A stretch of 64,000 nucleotides of DNA from Pipra filicauda (Eukaryota > Chordata > Aves > Passeriformes > Pipridae). How positions within the stretch are numbered: position 1 is the stretch's first letter; every line of letters begins with the position of its first letter. This document shows positions 37,081-48,339 of this stretch, in pieces. The notes below the pieces were generated by a model, which was not told the origin of the DNA, did no database searches, and saw only the letters and a program-made list of their open reading frames with translations. A program made the position numbers and the translations under genes. Location: positions 730,873-794,872 of the forward strand of contig NW_024104425.1 of assembly GCF_003945595.2 (NCBI RefSeq). Reading direction: 5' to 3'.

Positions 37081-40000
37081 CTAATCGGAAACGTTCTGAC
37101 CTTAGGTGTAAGTCATACCCTTAAAGTTCTTAAAGTTTCTAATATTCCATATACTTTCAGATTGTAATGAACTTACAGTAAAAGAGCTCATAGGTTCTCC
37201 TCTGCAATTGCTATATAAGACAGTACCCAATACAGAAAAGGTATCACCTGGAGCTGCAAAATTGCCTTTAACTTTCTCTTTGGTTCTTTCTTCACCTTTC
37301 TAATTGAAAATAAACTGCTGCTCATGAAGAACTGCTGTCCTGACAACCAGTGAGCATACCATACCCATAACTTGTCTCTCCTTTCCTACTTCTTAGATAA
37401 TCAGTTGTATGATTGATAATCACTTGTTCCTCATACTCCCCTTTTCTATTAGTATGCTTTGCATGAGAGTGTGTGTTTTTCAGCTAAGACTACTCTTCCC
37501 TAACAAAATCCATGAATCCTTAGCCTGGGGACTATGAAATTCATAGGATGTGTACCTTCTTCTATTGTCAACATTATAGAACTACAAATACGTTGTTCAT
37601 AACTACTTATATCTTACTTGTATTCTAAGTGCATTAGCAGGCTAGTAAATAGAGATTGTACTGTCTAAATAATCAAAAGTGGTTTTTAATTAGTAATTTC
37701 ATATTCTAATGATAAATATCTGCAGGAGGGTCCTAGGTAAAGGAACACTGTTTATGCTTTATATCCAGTGGAGAAGAAGTATTCTCCTAGTACTATTCTG
37801 CTAAATACATACTGGGGTAGGAGGGATGATGCAATATAAACTATAGCACATAAATGTGCTGTGACCTCTCTTCTTCAACTGACATTGCTTTTCAACCTTT
37901 TCTGGATTTATCTTTGCAAAGTATTTTAAATATTGACCAGGAAATAGAGGGATAATGCAGTGTTAATACACATTATATAACAGTTAATACACTGTTAAAA
38001 TTACATAATGAAACCATGCTATCCCAGTAACCTGAATAATTCATTTTGGGGGGAAAAAAAGCTAACCTTGTCCGTGTGCATTAAAATTATTTGGAAAAAA
38101 AACCACAAAAACTTTAGCAGTAGGATAGAATTTTTTTGGTTTTTTTTTCTGAATTGGAAACTGTAATGCAAATGCTAAAGAGATTAAACTGTTGAACTTG
38201 CCAGTTCTGAAATACACTGCCAAGAGGAAAATTCTGCTCTAGGCAGAGAAATATTTCTCATGGGAAGAAGGTACTGTATGCCTTGCCTCAATTTCTAAAA
38301 CATGCGTTTTTAATATGCTGCTGAAGGGTAAAATATGCCTCCCAGTAGAACATGACATGATTCTGCTCACTTTATTTTATGTTTCCAATCTACTGCTTCA
38401 TAGACTGTTCAGAATGAAGCCATGTTGAAATTTATGGTTTCACTCACCTGTAATTTTAATAAACTAGCTGGGTGAAGAGGTTCATCCAAGCATGAATAAA
38501 TATGAAATATAGAAGAATCCTTGTAAGAAATAAATGACATAAACATATAGTTGTTGATTTCACAATATTATGGGAATATATGTGTAATAAATGTATTGAG
38601 CGTTCTATAAAGGTATCATAATATCATAATATTTCTGTTATCATAATTTGGCAGGGTTTTTTTCATAGAATAAAAATGCTCGTAGCACAGTGCTATATTT
38701 TTATTTCCAAGTTAAGAGGTCACTAATAAAGCATCTGTTGTGAATTAATATTTCTGTAGGGAATAACTGGCAAGGATAAATGCTAAGAGCAAAACAACTT
38801 GATGTTTCTGGACCTCTGATTAGGGCAACATAATCACACTGGTGAGCTTCATAGAATCCTGATTAAAACAAAGCATATTGTGAAAACATTCTTAGTGTCT
38901 TTGGTGACTCTTGTTTTAATATGATAGAAAATACAGTTAAAACTAAATTGCACATAAACAGCTTGATAAACCAACAAGACTATGAGGCTGTCATTTCATA
39001 ATAGTGCTGCATATTAAAAACACAAGAAAAACTAAGACTTAGAAAATTGCTATATGTGATATTGTGTAAAGGTAAAGGCAGTACAGGAATAAAGCTTGCT
39101 TCCATAATACCAGCATCTTGCTGAATATTAGTGAATCATATTGCTTGTTCAGAGGACATTTATTTATCACAGGATATCTCTTAACAGCTAAATCAAACAA
39201 GGATTCCTGACACCAGATCTGAGAGTATACTTGCATGTGGTGATATTCACCCTCTGTATTCTCTAAATGTATACATTTTCTAAGGAAAGCATTGGTAGAA
39301 TTGAGAATTTGTTCTGATAGCCAAGTTCTTAATTTTGAAGTAATAACTTTTATTACACTACCTAACATAATTGCAAAAACAGAGTGGCTTATCCTTAGGT
39401 GAGTCCTTGGCGCTATAGGTTTGAAACAGAAGCAGCCAACTTCAAAATGAACTGTGAGTTAAGAGCAATTGTTCTAAGTTTAACCAGATGAAATTATCTA
39501 GCTAATCAATGAGAGAAGAAAATCCAAATTTTAGGAGCAAACATGGATTCATAGCTTCACTATTATTAACATTCTCTATAAAGTTAACGAACACAGCTTG
39601 GGTCCTGGTTTAGTCTGTGCAGACACCAAACACATTGTTTTGCTTCTTCCAGGAATTGAACTTTGCTGGAGATATCTGTCTGAACACTGTGTTAACATAT
39701 TCTAAATCTTAATAACATTTCTGGCACCTACTCAAGTTTTGATTTTGCCTTAGGACTGAAATATTTTTTCGTATTAAAAAATTCCCTTTAAGGTGGTTCC
39801 CATGAGACAAAGTTTAGGCTCCAGTGCCCTGATTTATATTCAGTATTATGTTTAATGCTTAAAATGTCAAATATGGTTGGATTTAAGATATTTGTGTTGA
39901 ATAAAGAAAGAAAAGATCACATGTCAACAAGGCCTTTTCCTAACACACTACAGCAGCAAGCATTTATAAGTCATAGATTGTTTGCTTTGACTGCTAGAGG

Positions 40001-41505
40001 TTTCCATAAAACATTCTAATAATTTCTCTGCCTAAAATGCTTTAAAGTGACTTCTCAGTGATAAGGCTTTAAGAAAAGATTAATTGATCTTATTTTATGT
40101 ATGACAAAAATATCTGTATTTTATTTCTTAATACTCTCTTCCTAGGTACATTTTCCATGGTTTCTATAGAGAGAAAACACACATCCATTCCAATGCTTTC
40201 AAAATCTGTAATATGTTATCAGTTTCTTCTCCCAAAACAGTGATTTTTTTTTTTATAAATGAAATATTTAAAATACGTCTTTTCTGAAATGACATGTATT
40301 AATCAATAACCTCAAAAGAATCAGAAGACCAGGTGATCATTTTATTTTCACTAAATTCCTTAAAAAAAGAAAAAGGAAAGATTGATGGTGATTCTGACTA
40401 ATGAGGAATAACTAGTAGTCATAAATAGATAGTTAAGTGCTAAGATGTTCAGTTATCTCTGATATAACTAGAAAAAAACAAAAGTCATACTGGAGCATCT
40501 TCAGAATATGTATATTGAAGGTGTTTATGAATTATGTATTTAGGTGCTCTATGAAACTTAAATCTTACCTAAGCATTTATCTGTAGAAAAATGGACAAAT
40601 CATTTCACTGCTGAAATAGCTTGGAAATACTGAGACATGTCAGTTTGAAAGCAATAAAAATATTAGTTTAAGAAAAAGAACACAAACCCACCCACCCCCC
40701 GTCACAACTAACATAAAAAGAATGGGCTTGTATCTGGAAAATGCAATAGATGGTTCAAGAGTTATTATCTCTGTGAAAATACAGCTTTTGTATTGTTGCC
40801 GTGGTCATTGTTAGAATGAAGTAGCAGTCCCATGGAAGCCAGCTGAGTAGATTGGACCTTTCCTCAACTAGTCCAAGTTATGTATTGGACTTCTAAAGAA
40901 TTGTTTGCTGTATATAAAAATTGCTGTGTAAGCAATCTCAGTCTTGTGTACCTGACCATTACACCTGTCTAGTTTTGATGCTACCATCTGAGTCTCTAAT
41001 TCTGGTAGGATTCCAAATGTCAGGTAACTTGGCTAAGAGGTCTTGGTCTATGAATGAGCATCTTTAAAAACAAAAAGCTGAAATCTACTGTGAAGTTAGT
41101 ATTTTAATACTGAAGGTACAGAGTCCTAAAGAAAAGCAGGTTTTCAGTTTGTGAGGTCAGTATTAGTTTGTATTAGTTCTTTACAGCATCATACTCCCAC
41201 CATAAGTTATGAAGATTTGCCTCATTCTATGTAGTTGTTGAACAATAAGAATTATATAGCATATTGGATTAATTAATACATTTTATAAGGGATAAATTAT
41301 TCCTTACTGTTGAAGGAGTGCATGGGGTATACGAATGCAAAATAAAGTCTCCTATAAAAAGCCCCAGTCATTGCAAAAATCAAGTACAGGTTCATGTCCA
41401 AGGAGAACAGAGAAGACAGGGACTAGTTCAGCACTTCTGGGATGACTCTTCTACTTGTTTATTTCTGTAGCCCTATTAATTCAGCTAACAATCCTAAAAT
41501 TTTTT
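37081..41505. other. AT-rich intergenic DNA
   Basis: No gene or transposable element is recognised over 4.4 kb. Imperfect ATCATAAT repeats occur near 38613-38648. A 109-codon minus-strand frame at 39039-39368 has no recognisable domain and is considered a chance ORF. Confidence 0.45.
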
Positions 41506-41511
41506 TTATAC

Positions 41512-41737
41512 AGAATCACGGAATCACAGAATATACTGAGTTGAAAGGGATCCATAAGGATCACTGCATCCAACTCCTGGCACTGAACCAATTCCCAAGA
41601 GTCACACCATGTGCCTGAGAGTATCATCCAAATGCTTCTTAAACTCTGGCAAGCTTGGTGTTGTGACCACTTCCCTGAGGAGCTTATTCCAGCATCCAGC
41701 CACGCCCTGAGTGAAGAACCTTTTTCTAATACCCAAC
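41512..41737 (-). mobile_element. Antisense CR1, segment 1 (3' terminus), interrupted by LTR
   Basis: This is the 3'-terminal part of a CR1 in antisense orientation. It begins with the reverse-complemented tail (AGAATCACGGAATCACAGAATA) and continues through GAAAGGGATCCATAAGGATCAC, AAACTCTGGCAAGCTTGGTG and GAGGAGCTTATTCCAGCATC. It ends at AATACCCAAC, where a solo LTR begins. The CR1 resumes at 42363 with CCAATCTAAACCTCCC, the sequence expected to follow. Segments 41512-41737, 42368-42500 and 43083-44310 are therefore one interrupted element. Confidence 0.92.
41733..41737. repeat. Left 5-bp target-site duplication (CCAAC)
   Basis: CCAAC immediately precedes the LTR that starts TGTGCTGG. CCAAT follows its end at 42363-42367. 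A 5-bp duplication with one mismatch fits ERVL-type integration. Confidence 0.6.
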
Positions 41738-42362
41738 TGTGCTGGTTTAAAGGTAAACCATCAGGGGAAATGAACTCAACTCAAAAGAGAAATTATAAAT
41801 CAGAATAACAATTTAATAAAATAATACAATAATTACGATTATACAGACAAACAATTGGTTTTAACCCACAAAACCTAAATATATAACCCAGCACCCTGGG
41901 GCATGAACAGAGTGGTGTTCTTTGGGCCCCCTGAGTCCAAAGTAAAAGGAGAGGGGAAAACCTGTTGGTGAGAGTGCTGTTGCAGTCCGATCGAGAGTGA
42001 TGGTTGCAGTCTGGTTGAAAAGTGGTGGCTGCAGTCCAGTCGAGAGTGGTGGTCTGCAGTCTGGTTGAGAGTGGTGATCTGCAGTCTTCCTCTGGATCCC
42101 ACAAGTGGTTAAAAAGGTCCCAAGACTCCAAGATTATATATCCTCCAGTTCAGGTAGGAATGCTCAGTACCTCCCTCAGGGCAGGGGTTCCTCAATGGGT
42201 GTGAGGACAAGAGCAACTCCTATCTCGCAGGCCTCTTAGCACCTAGTTTATAGCCTGAGGAGTCAGGCTCTATGTGCAGATAGTGCAAATGGTTCATTGA
42301 TACACAGTTTTGGGTTACACCCATCCAGTGATGAACTGGTCTCAGCTGTCCTAACTAGGACA
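41738..42362. mobile_element. Solo ERV LTR (TGTGCTGG...AGGACA), 625 bp
   Basis: The element starts with TGTGCTGGTTTAAAGG and ends with CTAACTAGGACA. It interrupts the antisense CR1 precisely, between AATACCCAAC and CCAATCTAAACC. It is flanked by CCAAC/CCAAT, a 5-bp duplication with one mismatch. No internal retroviral sequence is present, so this is a solo LTR left by recombination between two LTRs. The AT-rich block with ATTTAATAAAATAATAC (41811-41830) and the ACCCTGGGG-type middle match an LTR that I recall from songbird genomes. Orientation is uncertain because polyadenylation and TATA candidates exist on both strands. Frames of 60-112 codons inside it (for example 41793-42131 minus) are non-coding. 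Confidence 0.85.
41980..42090 (+). repeat. 25-bp tandem repeat inside LTR, about 4.5 copies
   Basis: Copies lie at 41980-42003, 42004-42028, 42029-42053, 42054-42078 and a partial copy at 42079-42090. Each begins TTGCAGTC or CTGCAGTC and continues with a GAGAGTGGTGG-type end. Alternate copies are more alike (CCGATCG/CCAGTCG versus CTGGTTG twice), suggesting that a 50-bp pair was duplicated. Repeats of this kind in the U3 region of LTRs often act as enhancers, but function here is inference. Confidence 0.9.
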
Positions 42363-42367
42363 CCAAT
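42363..42367. repeat. Right 5-bp target-site duplication (CCAAT)
   Basis: This directly follows the LTR end AGGACA and matches CCAAC at 41733-41737 in four of five bases. Confidence 0.6.
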
Positions 42368-42500
42368 CTAAACCTCCCTTGACACAATTTCAGGCCATTT
42401 GCTCGGGTCATGTCATTGGTCACCTCAGAAAAGAGATCAGTGCCTACTCCTCTTCTTCCCCTCATGAGGAAGCTGTAGATGGCTACGTCTTTCCTCAGTC
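42368..42500 (-). mobile_element. Antisense CR1, segment 2 (3' UTR), between two LTRs
   Basis: CTAAACCTCCCTTGACACAATTTCAGGCCATT continues the antisense CR1 3' region. CCTCATGAGGAAGCTGTAGATGG, then TCTTTCCTCAGTC, follow in the normal order. It is cut at 42500 by the second LTR and resumes at 43077. Confidence 0.9.
42495..42500. repeat. Left 6-bp target-site duplication (TCAGTC)
   Basis: TCAGTC precedes the LTR start TGTTGCCG and is repeated exactly at 43077-43082 after the LTR end AAGGCA. Confidence 0.88.
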
Positions 42501-43076
42501 TGTTGCCGTGGTATTTTGGTGCTGAAAAAATCTCCCGGAGCAGTTAATTAGGGGTGAGATAAGACAGGGTTTATTATGCCAAGGCAAAGATGTTACAAGA
42601 CAGGCGCACAGGCCGTGTCTGAGATGTTACATTTTATAATACCATCCATCCAATCCCAGATGTGTCCACCCTGTGGCCTTTACTCTGAAGGGGGTCTGTA
42701 CCCCAGACCTCCTGAAAATGGGTCTGGGGTACATTTCGGGACCCTCTGTTCATCCCATCTTCATCTTCATCAGAGCACAAAGGGTACATAGTCACCCAGT
42801 TTTTGACCATGTTCTGTGATTTAGGTCCCGATATGCTGTTCTGCCAACAATCTAGGCCTTGCCTTGACAAAAGACTAAACATTTCTGCTGTATGCAGGGG
42901 TAGGGGTGATATAGGGAGCATAGAATGGGGTAAGAGAGTTAAGGAATGTGTAAACAAGGGTGCTAGAGAGAAAGGGATAAGGGAGGAAGGGAGGGATGCT
43001 GCTTTTAGAGTCTACTTCCACTACTTATAAAACTTACAAGTATTAGAAAAATAAAAACCATTAGGGGCTTAAGGCA
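42501..43076 (-). mobile_element. Solo ERV LTR, 576 bp, with exact 6-bp TSD
   Basis: This element is bounded by TGTTGCCGTGG on the left and GGGGCTTAAGGCA on the right, flanked by exact TCAGTC duplications within the antisense CR1. Orientation is inferred as minus. Read that way it starts TGCCTTAAGCCCC. Near its other end it has AATAAACCCTGTCTTATC, a polyadenylation signal followed by a short U5 ending CACGGCAACA, which is a retroviral U5-like end. A 6-bp duplication fits ERV1 or ERVK classes rather than ERVL. No gag, pol or env sequence is present. The frames at 42576-42791, 42634-42957 and 42803-43030 lie within it and are non-coding. Confidence 0.88.
42570..42575 (-). terminator. LTR polyadenylation signal (minus strand AATAAA)
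   Basis: The plus strand reads GTTTATTATG at about 42569-42578, which is AATAAA on the minus strand. It lies about 70 bp before the inferred U5 end of the 576-bp LTR, the normal position for an R-region signal. Confidence 0.55.
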
Positions 43077-43082
43077 TCAGTC
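43077..43082. repeat. Right 6-bp target-site duplication (TCAGTC)
   Basis: Exact copy of 42495-42500. The CR1 reading resumes here with TCCTCCACTCTGAACAGACC. Confidence 0.88.
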
Positions 43083-44310
43083 TCCTCCACTCTGAACAGA
43101 CCAAGTGACCTCAGCTGCTCCTCATATGGCAGTTATAGACTGCAATGAGGTCTTCCCTCAGTCTCCTCCAAGCTGAACAGACCAAGTGACCTCAGCCATT
43201 TCTCCTTCTCCTCAAGGCCTTTGGCCATCTTCATTGCCCTCCTTTAAATGCTCTATAATAGCTTAATATCTTTCTTATATTGTGATACCCAAAACTGAAC
43301 ACAGTATTCAAGGTGAGGCCGCACCAGTGCAGAGCAGAGCGGGAAAACCTCCTCCCTTGACCGGCTGACGATGCTCTGCCTGATGCCCCCTGGGCACGGT
43401 TGGCCCTCCTGGCTGCCAGGGCACTGCTGACTCATATTCAACTTGTAATCAGCCAGGACCCCCAGGTCTCTTTCCCTGGCACTGCTTTCCAGATTCTCAT
43501 TCCCCAGACCGTACACACAGCCAGAGTTGCCCCACCCTAGGTGCAGAATCCAGCACTTGCCCTTGTGGGACTTCATGTGATTGGTGATTGCCCAGTCCTT
43601 TAATTTGTCGATCTCTCTCTGCAGGGCCTCCCTGCCTTCGAGGGAGTCAATAGCTCCTCCCAGTTTTGTGTCATCTGCAAACTTGCATCCCTTCCAGTCC
43701 TGCATCCAAGTAATTTATGAAGATGTTGAAGAGCACAGGGCCTAAGATGGAGCCCTGCGGAACCCCACTAGTGACAGGTCACCAGTCTGGTGTTACCCCA
43801 TTCACTATTATCCTCTGTGTTCAACCCATGAACCAATTGCTAACCCACCACATGATGTGTTTATTCAGCTGTGTGCTGGACATGCTGTCCAGAAGGATCC
43901 TGTGAGAGACAGTATCGAGAGCTTGCTGAAATCTAAAAAGATGACATCAATTGTCTTCCCTTGATCAGCTAGGTGGGTTACCTTGTCATAGAAGGAAATC
44001 AGGTTTGATAAGTAGGACTTTCCTCTTAGGAAGCCATGCTGGCTGTGACTGATGACATTTTTGTCTTTCAGGTGTTTTTCAATACCTCCCAGAATAACCT
44101 TCTGCGTAACTTTACCAGGTACTGAAGTGAGACTGACAAGCCTGTAGTTTCCAGGGTCCTCTCTCTTGTCTTTCTTGAAAATTGGAACAACGTTCACCAG
44201 TTTTCAGTCATCTGGGACCTCTCTCTCTGTATTCCCAAGACCACTCAAAAATCATTGAGAGAGGTTGTGCAGTGACATCAGCCAGCAATTCAAGGATTCT
44301 CAGATGAATA
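43083..44310 (-). mobile_element. Antisense CR1, segment 3 (ORF2 reverse transcriptase to 3' UTR)
   Basis: This holds the coding part of the CR1 on the minus strand. The upstream frame (44197 down to 43865) encodes reverse-transcriptase motifs VVPIFKKDKREDPGNYR, SQHGFLRGKS and IDVIFLDFSK. The downstream frame (43705 down to 43253) contains the catalytic-box motif FADDTKL at about residues 9-15, then GKCWILHLGWGN, RERDLGVLADYKLNMSQQC and [15 protein letters not shown]. About 160 bp between them are out of frame, so the ORF is broken and the element is dead. The 5' end of the CR1 is truncated near 44310. The GACCAAGTGACCTCAGC motif occurs twice (43098 and 43180), a small internal duplication. 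Confidence 0.95.
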
Positions 44311-46260
44311 GATTTGTAGGATATAGGTGATATTTATGTGACTTTGTCACCAAGCCTGGAAGAAGCTGCAAGCAGTAATCAATACTGTACATCAATAATC
44401 ATTAATTTCAATACCTAATAATATATATTTTTAACTCTTGTAATGTTTAGACATACAGGTTTTGTCCCCTCTAATTGATGAAAGGTTTAATGCACCCCCT
44501 GGCACAGATTAGCTCATGTTTGCACACCTAAGCTCTCTTCCCAACCAAATGCAGGTAACTGTACCTAAATTACCTTTGGGAATTATGTCTGTCCTATCAT
44601 GGGCCCTGTCTGGACATTGGCTGGAAGACTGCTAGAGAACCAAAATACAGCACAGAACATGCTAACAGTTTACCAGTTTTCATCACAGGAATCTACAGTG
44701 TTCATATCCAGAAATTAATCCTAACTCTGTTTCTGGTTGTTCTGCCTCAATCTGTGAATCTGGTTTTAGTGCAAAGAATTAAGAGTTACTAAGCAACTTC
44801 TGTCATGAAACAAAGAAGGGAAAATTATTCTTCTTAAAGAACAATTTCATAAAAAAGGTCTTTAAAAAAACCCATTAATAGATCTTTGTCCTGAGCAGGG
44901 CAAGATTTTGCAATGTGGTAGAAGACTCCATGAGAATTTGCTGGATAAACTTCTTTACTTATTCAAGGATTCTCTGTAGTAAGGTAATCGACCTACTTAA
45001 GACCCATAGGTATGCTAAGTATACCTTTTTAAACTCAAATTCAACAAACCTTTGGTTCCTTCACTGGCAATTAAACCTACTGAGAGAAAGGGATTTAAAT
45101 GTTGGCACTAAATTTTCATGTGAACACTATAATTTAATTAGTGAGACAGTAGGAGCAATGACATATGCAAAACAAGGTGGAATTTACATTTGTATAAATT
45201 CTGAAATAAATACTCTTTATCATGAGTAAGTGTGAAGAAGAACCATATATGATTAATTTTAGACTCAGAGTCAGAGAGGAAACTGCTTGTCACTAAACCA
45301 TGGAGCTGCCCTCCTCAGAGCACAGGTGTATGAACACTGTTTATACAGAAGTGAACAGTGATCACGAAAACTGGGGAAAGGTAAGGAAAAGTAATTAAGT
45401 CAACGGAGACAGACTGAACAGCCATGCAAGTGGATTGCAACCATCCTTGAAAATATGTTCTTAATCCTGAGATTTAGAAATCTGCAGGTCAGAACAGTTG
45501 CTAGGTGATCAGATTTCCTTCTGAGACAGTTTATTATGTCACTAGTGTACTCCACAAGGAAATTACAAGGTTATTCTTACTATAAATCTTTTTTCATACA
45601 AGAAGAAGGATTTTATACAGTTTTATAGAGTTGATGCTCATTCATCAGCACCCAACACTGTCTTGACATGCTGTCTGTGGGGCTTTAGCTGCCTCTTTAT
45701 AATGGCACAAGTGTTTCATTCATCCATTGTCAGCAGCATGTGGATGTCTTGAATACCTTTACTGTTTGAGGAAAATTAAGTGATCTTGAGTAGCTAATGC
45801 ACATGGATGAATTATGTTTGCCACGGATGATGGAGCAAGAAGAGTTGGCGTTTTTTATAACCTACAGAAGTCACTTCCAGTTTTATCAATCCTCCATGTT
45901 TTTTTGTCTGTTACCTGCAGCAGTCATTTGAATGTAGCTAGAGATGTAACCTATCTTCCATGGCTTAAATGTTTACTAATATTTAGAACCAGTATCTATG
46001 ATCCACATACTTTTACTGGAGAATGTGAGTGTCTTGCTAAGTATTACATGAAGTCTGAGAAGTAACTTTTATGATGATGCAGATTGTTCTTTTTAAGTTA
46101 CTGGAAATACTGCTTGTGGAGTTTCATACCTTTTAGCACGGGGAAATTATATTTATTCCTTTGGTATTTTCCCAAGGGCACTTTCAGCCACCCATGACTC
46201 AGTGGGAAACATTTTGTGAGTTTTCAGAGAATATTAAGTTCGCAGAACCCCATTCATGGT
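44311..46260. other. Intergenic DNA between two CR1 copies
   Basis: No gene or classified repeat is recognised. ORFs at 44915-45229 (104 codons) and 45814-46065 (83 codons) have no recognisable domain and are probably chance. Confidence 0.45.
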
Positions 46261-46274
46261 AGAGCTGTTCTTGT

Positions 46275-47427
46275 CCAGCTTTTCTGATCATGTGGCTGTA
46301 GTATACCTAGACTTCAGCAAAGCCTTTCAGACCATCTCCCATAGCATACTCCTGGAAAAGCTACCAGCCCACGGTTTGCACTTTCTTCTGGGTTAAGAAC
46401 TGGCTGGAGGGCTGGACCCAGAGAATGGTGAGGAATTGTTTTGCATCCAGCTGGTGACCAGTAACTAGTGGTGTCTCCCAGGGATCAGTGTTGGGCCCAG
46501 TTCTACTTAATATCTTTATTGATGATCTGGATGAGGGAATCAAGTCCACCATCAGCAAATTTGCAGATGACACCAAGTTGTGGGGGAGTGTTGATCTGCT
46601 GGAAGGCAAGAGGGCTCTGCGGGGGGACCTGGACAGGCTGGAGAGATGGGACAAATCCAACGATCATGAGATTCGACAAGGCCAAGTGCCGAGTCCTGCA
46701 CTTTGGCCACAACAACCCCATAAAGCGCTTACAGGCTGGGCACAGAGTGGCTGGACAGTGGCCAGGCAAAAAGGGAGCTGGGGGATCTGCAGGCTGAACA
46801 TGAGCCAGCAGTGTGCCCAGGTGGCCAAGAACGCCAATGGCATCCTGGCCTGTATCAAGAATAGTGTGGTCAGAAGGACCAGGGAAGTGATTCTTCACCC
46901 TGTACCCAGCACTGGTAAGGCCACACCTGGAGTATTGTGTCCAGATCTGGGCCCCTCAGTTCAGGAAGGATATTGAGGTGCTGGAGCAGGTCCAGAGAAG
47001 AGCAACAAGGCTGGTGAAGGGACTCGAGCACAAATACTGTGAGGAGAGGCTGAGGGAGCTGGGGTTGTTCAGCCTGGAGGAAAGGAGGCTCAGGGGAGAC
47101 CTCATGACTCTCTACAACTCCCTGAAAGGAGTTTGTAGCCAGGAGGGGGTTGGTTTCTTTTCCCAGACAACCAGCAGTAGGACAACAGGACACAGTCTAA
47201 AGCTGCACCAGGGGACGTTTAGGTTGGACATTAAGAAGACGTTCTTGGACATTGGAATGGGCTGCCCAGGGAGGTGGTAGTCAGTGTCCATGGAGGTTGT
47301 TAAGATGAGACTGGATCTGGTACTTAGTGCCATGGTCTAGTAGACAAGGAGGTGTTGGGTCAAAGGTTGGATTCGATGATCTCGGAGGTCTTTTCCAACC
47401 TAGTTAATTCTGTGATTCTGTGATTGT
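46275..47427 (+). mobile_element. CR1 LINE, 5'-truncated, with ORF2 C-terminal half and complete 3' end
   Basis: This is the best-preserved CR1 in the window, about 1.15 kb in sense orientation. It begins within ORF2 (GTATACCTAGACTTCAGCAAAGC near 46300). The frame at 46488-46976 contains the reverse-transcriptase catalytic motif FADDTKLW at residues 25-32, then a frame shift. The frame at 46978-47280 contains [18 protein letters not shown] and [20 protein letters not shown], the conserved CR1 ORF2 C-terminus. The 3' UTR (GGGCTGCCCAGGGAGGTGG, GGTTGGATTCGATGATCTCG, TTTTCCAACC) ends in ATTCTGTGATTCTGTGATTG at 47408-47427. It is less diverged than the other copies and so probably younger, but it is frameshifted and lacks the endonuclease half. 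Antisense frames inside it are shadows. Confidence 0.96.
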
Positions 47428-48036
47428 TATGTGGTCATTCTGTGTCTGACCAACGTGCCCGCAAGCTGCATAAGTGCCAGAGGGAGCAGTTAGAAAAACG
47501 GTGCTCTGGTGAGCCTTACCTCTTGGCAAGCCACCATACTCACTTACAAAGTCCGTATTTAATACTTTGTCTACCTGAATAAGCAATGCTTTCTAGTCTG
47601 CAGAGTACCTATCACTATAATACAGAGGGACATGGCCTATTTTTCATAGCAAATATCCTGGAATCAGTAAAGATAAAATAAAAACTGAGTCCATAAGAAC
47701 CTAGGTTTAGGAAACATCTCTGTTCAATGATTTTAAAACAACTTGCCTATCTAAAATTACTGTACATACAAGAACCAGTGTGCCACACACACATAAGAGT
47801 TGCTGCTGTCTGATAATTTAAATCTGAATTTTTTTTCACAATAATTTTTTTTCAGGCTTTAATCTAAAAGTTAAGACTGAAAACAAGAGAAGAATGGGTG
47901 ATTTTTGAATTAAATTTGCAGACTTAAGAGACCTTCAAAGAAAAGGGAAAAAATGTTCTCTGTAATTGACAAAGTGAAAAATAAAACATCACTGATCAGT
48001 CCTGGGAAAAATCTTCTTAAAGTAATAGTGTCCGAA

Positions 48037-48103
48037 TATAGAGAATAATAGATTATAGACATTATAGATTACAGATATTATGGATTATAGAGAATAATAG
48101 ATT
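48037..48103 (+). repeat. 18-bp direct repeat within ATTATAGAT-rich tract
   Basis: TATAGAGAATAATAGATT is present exactly at 48037-48054 and 48086-48103, separated by three to four imperfect ATTATAGAT units. It looks like a small slippage-expanded array. Confidence 0.8.
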
Positions 48104-48339
48104 GAATTTTATAAATAATGAATGAAAAATTTTGGTGGATATAATAGAATTGTTCAAAGAAAATGTGATTAGTTGGGCAACTGAGTTTGAAAATGTGGTG
48201 TAAAATATTGTAATGTAAATGTAAAGGTAAACAAAACCTTTAAAACAGAATTAATTTTAACATTTTTCTAACCATATAATACCTTACAATTTCACTTTGT
48301 TGCTATAACGTTAAATTCTTTCCCTTATTCTCTGTCAAC

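Noticed and set aside
36940..37167. 75-codon ORF rich in F, W, G and L resembling a membrane protein
   Set aside because: It is produced by the G/T low-complexity tract.
39039..39368. 109-codon ORF, minus strand
   Set aside because: No recognised domain or compositional difference from the flanks.
41980..42090. CRISPR-like regular array
   Set aside because: The units are contiguous, with no unique spacers, and lie within an LTR in a eukaryotic genome.
41793..42131. Repeat-containing peptide (LDWTAATTFQPDCNHH-like), minus strand
   Set aside because: It translates the 25-bp tandem repeat inside the solo LTR.
44915..45229. 104-codon ORF, plus strand, between two CR1 copies
   Set aside because: The translation resembles no CR1 or retroviral protein and nothing else that I recognise; length is compatible with chance.
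46468..46797. Several overlapping 100-160-codon frames on both strands
   Set aside because: They are frames and shadows of the frameshifted CR1 ORF2, not separate genes.
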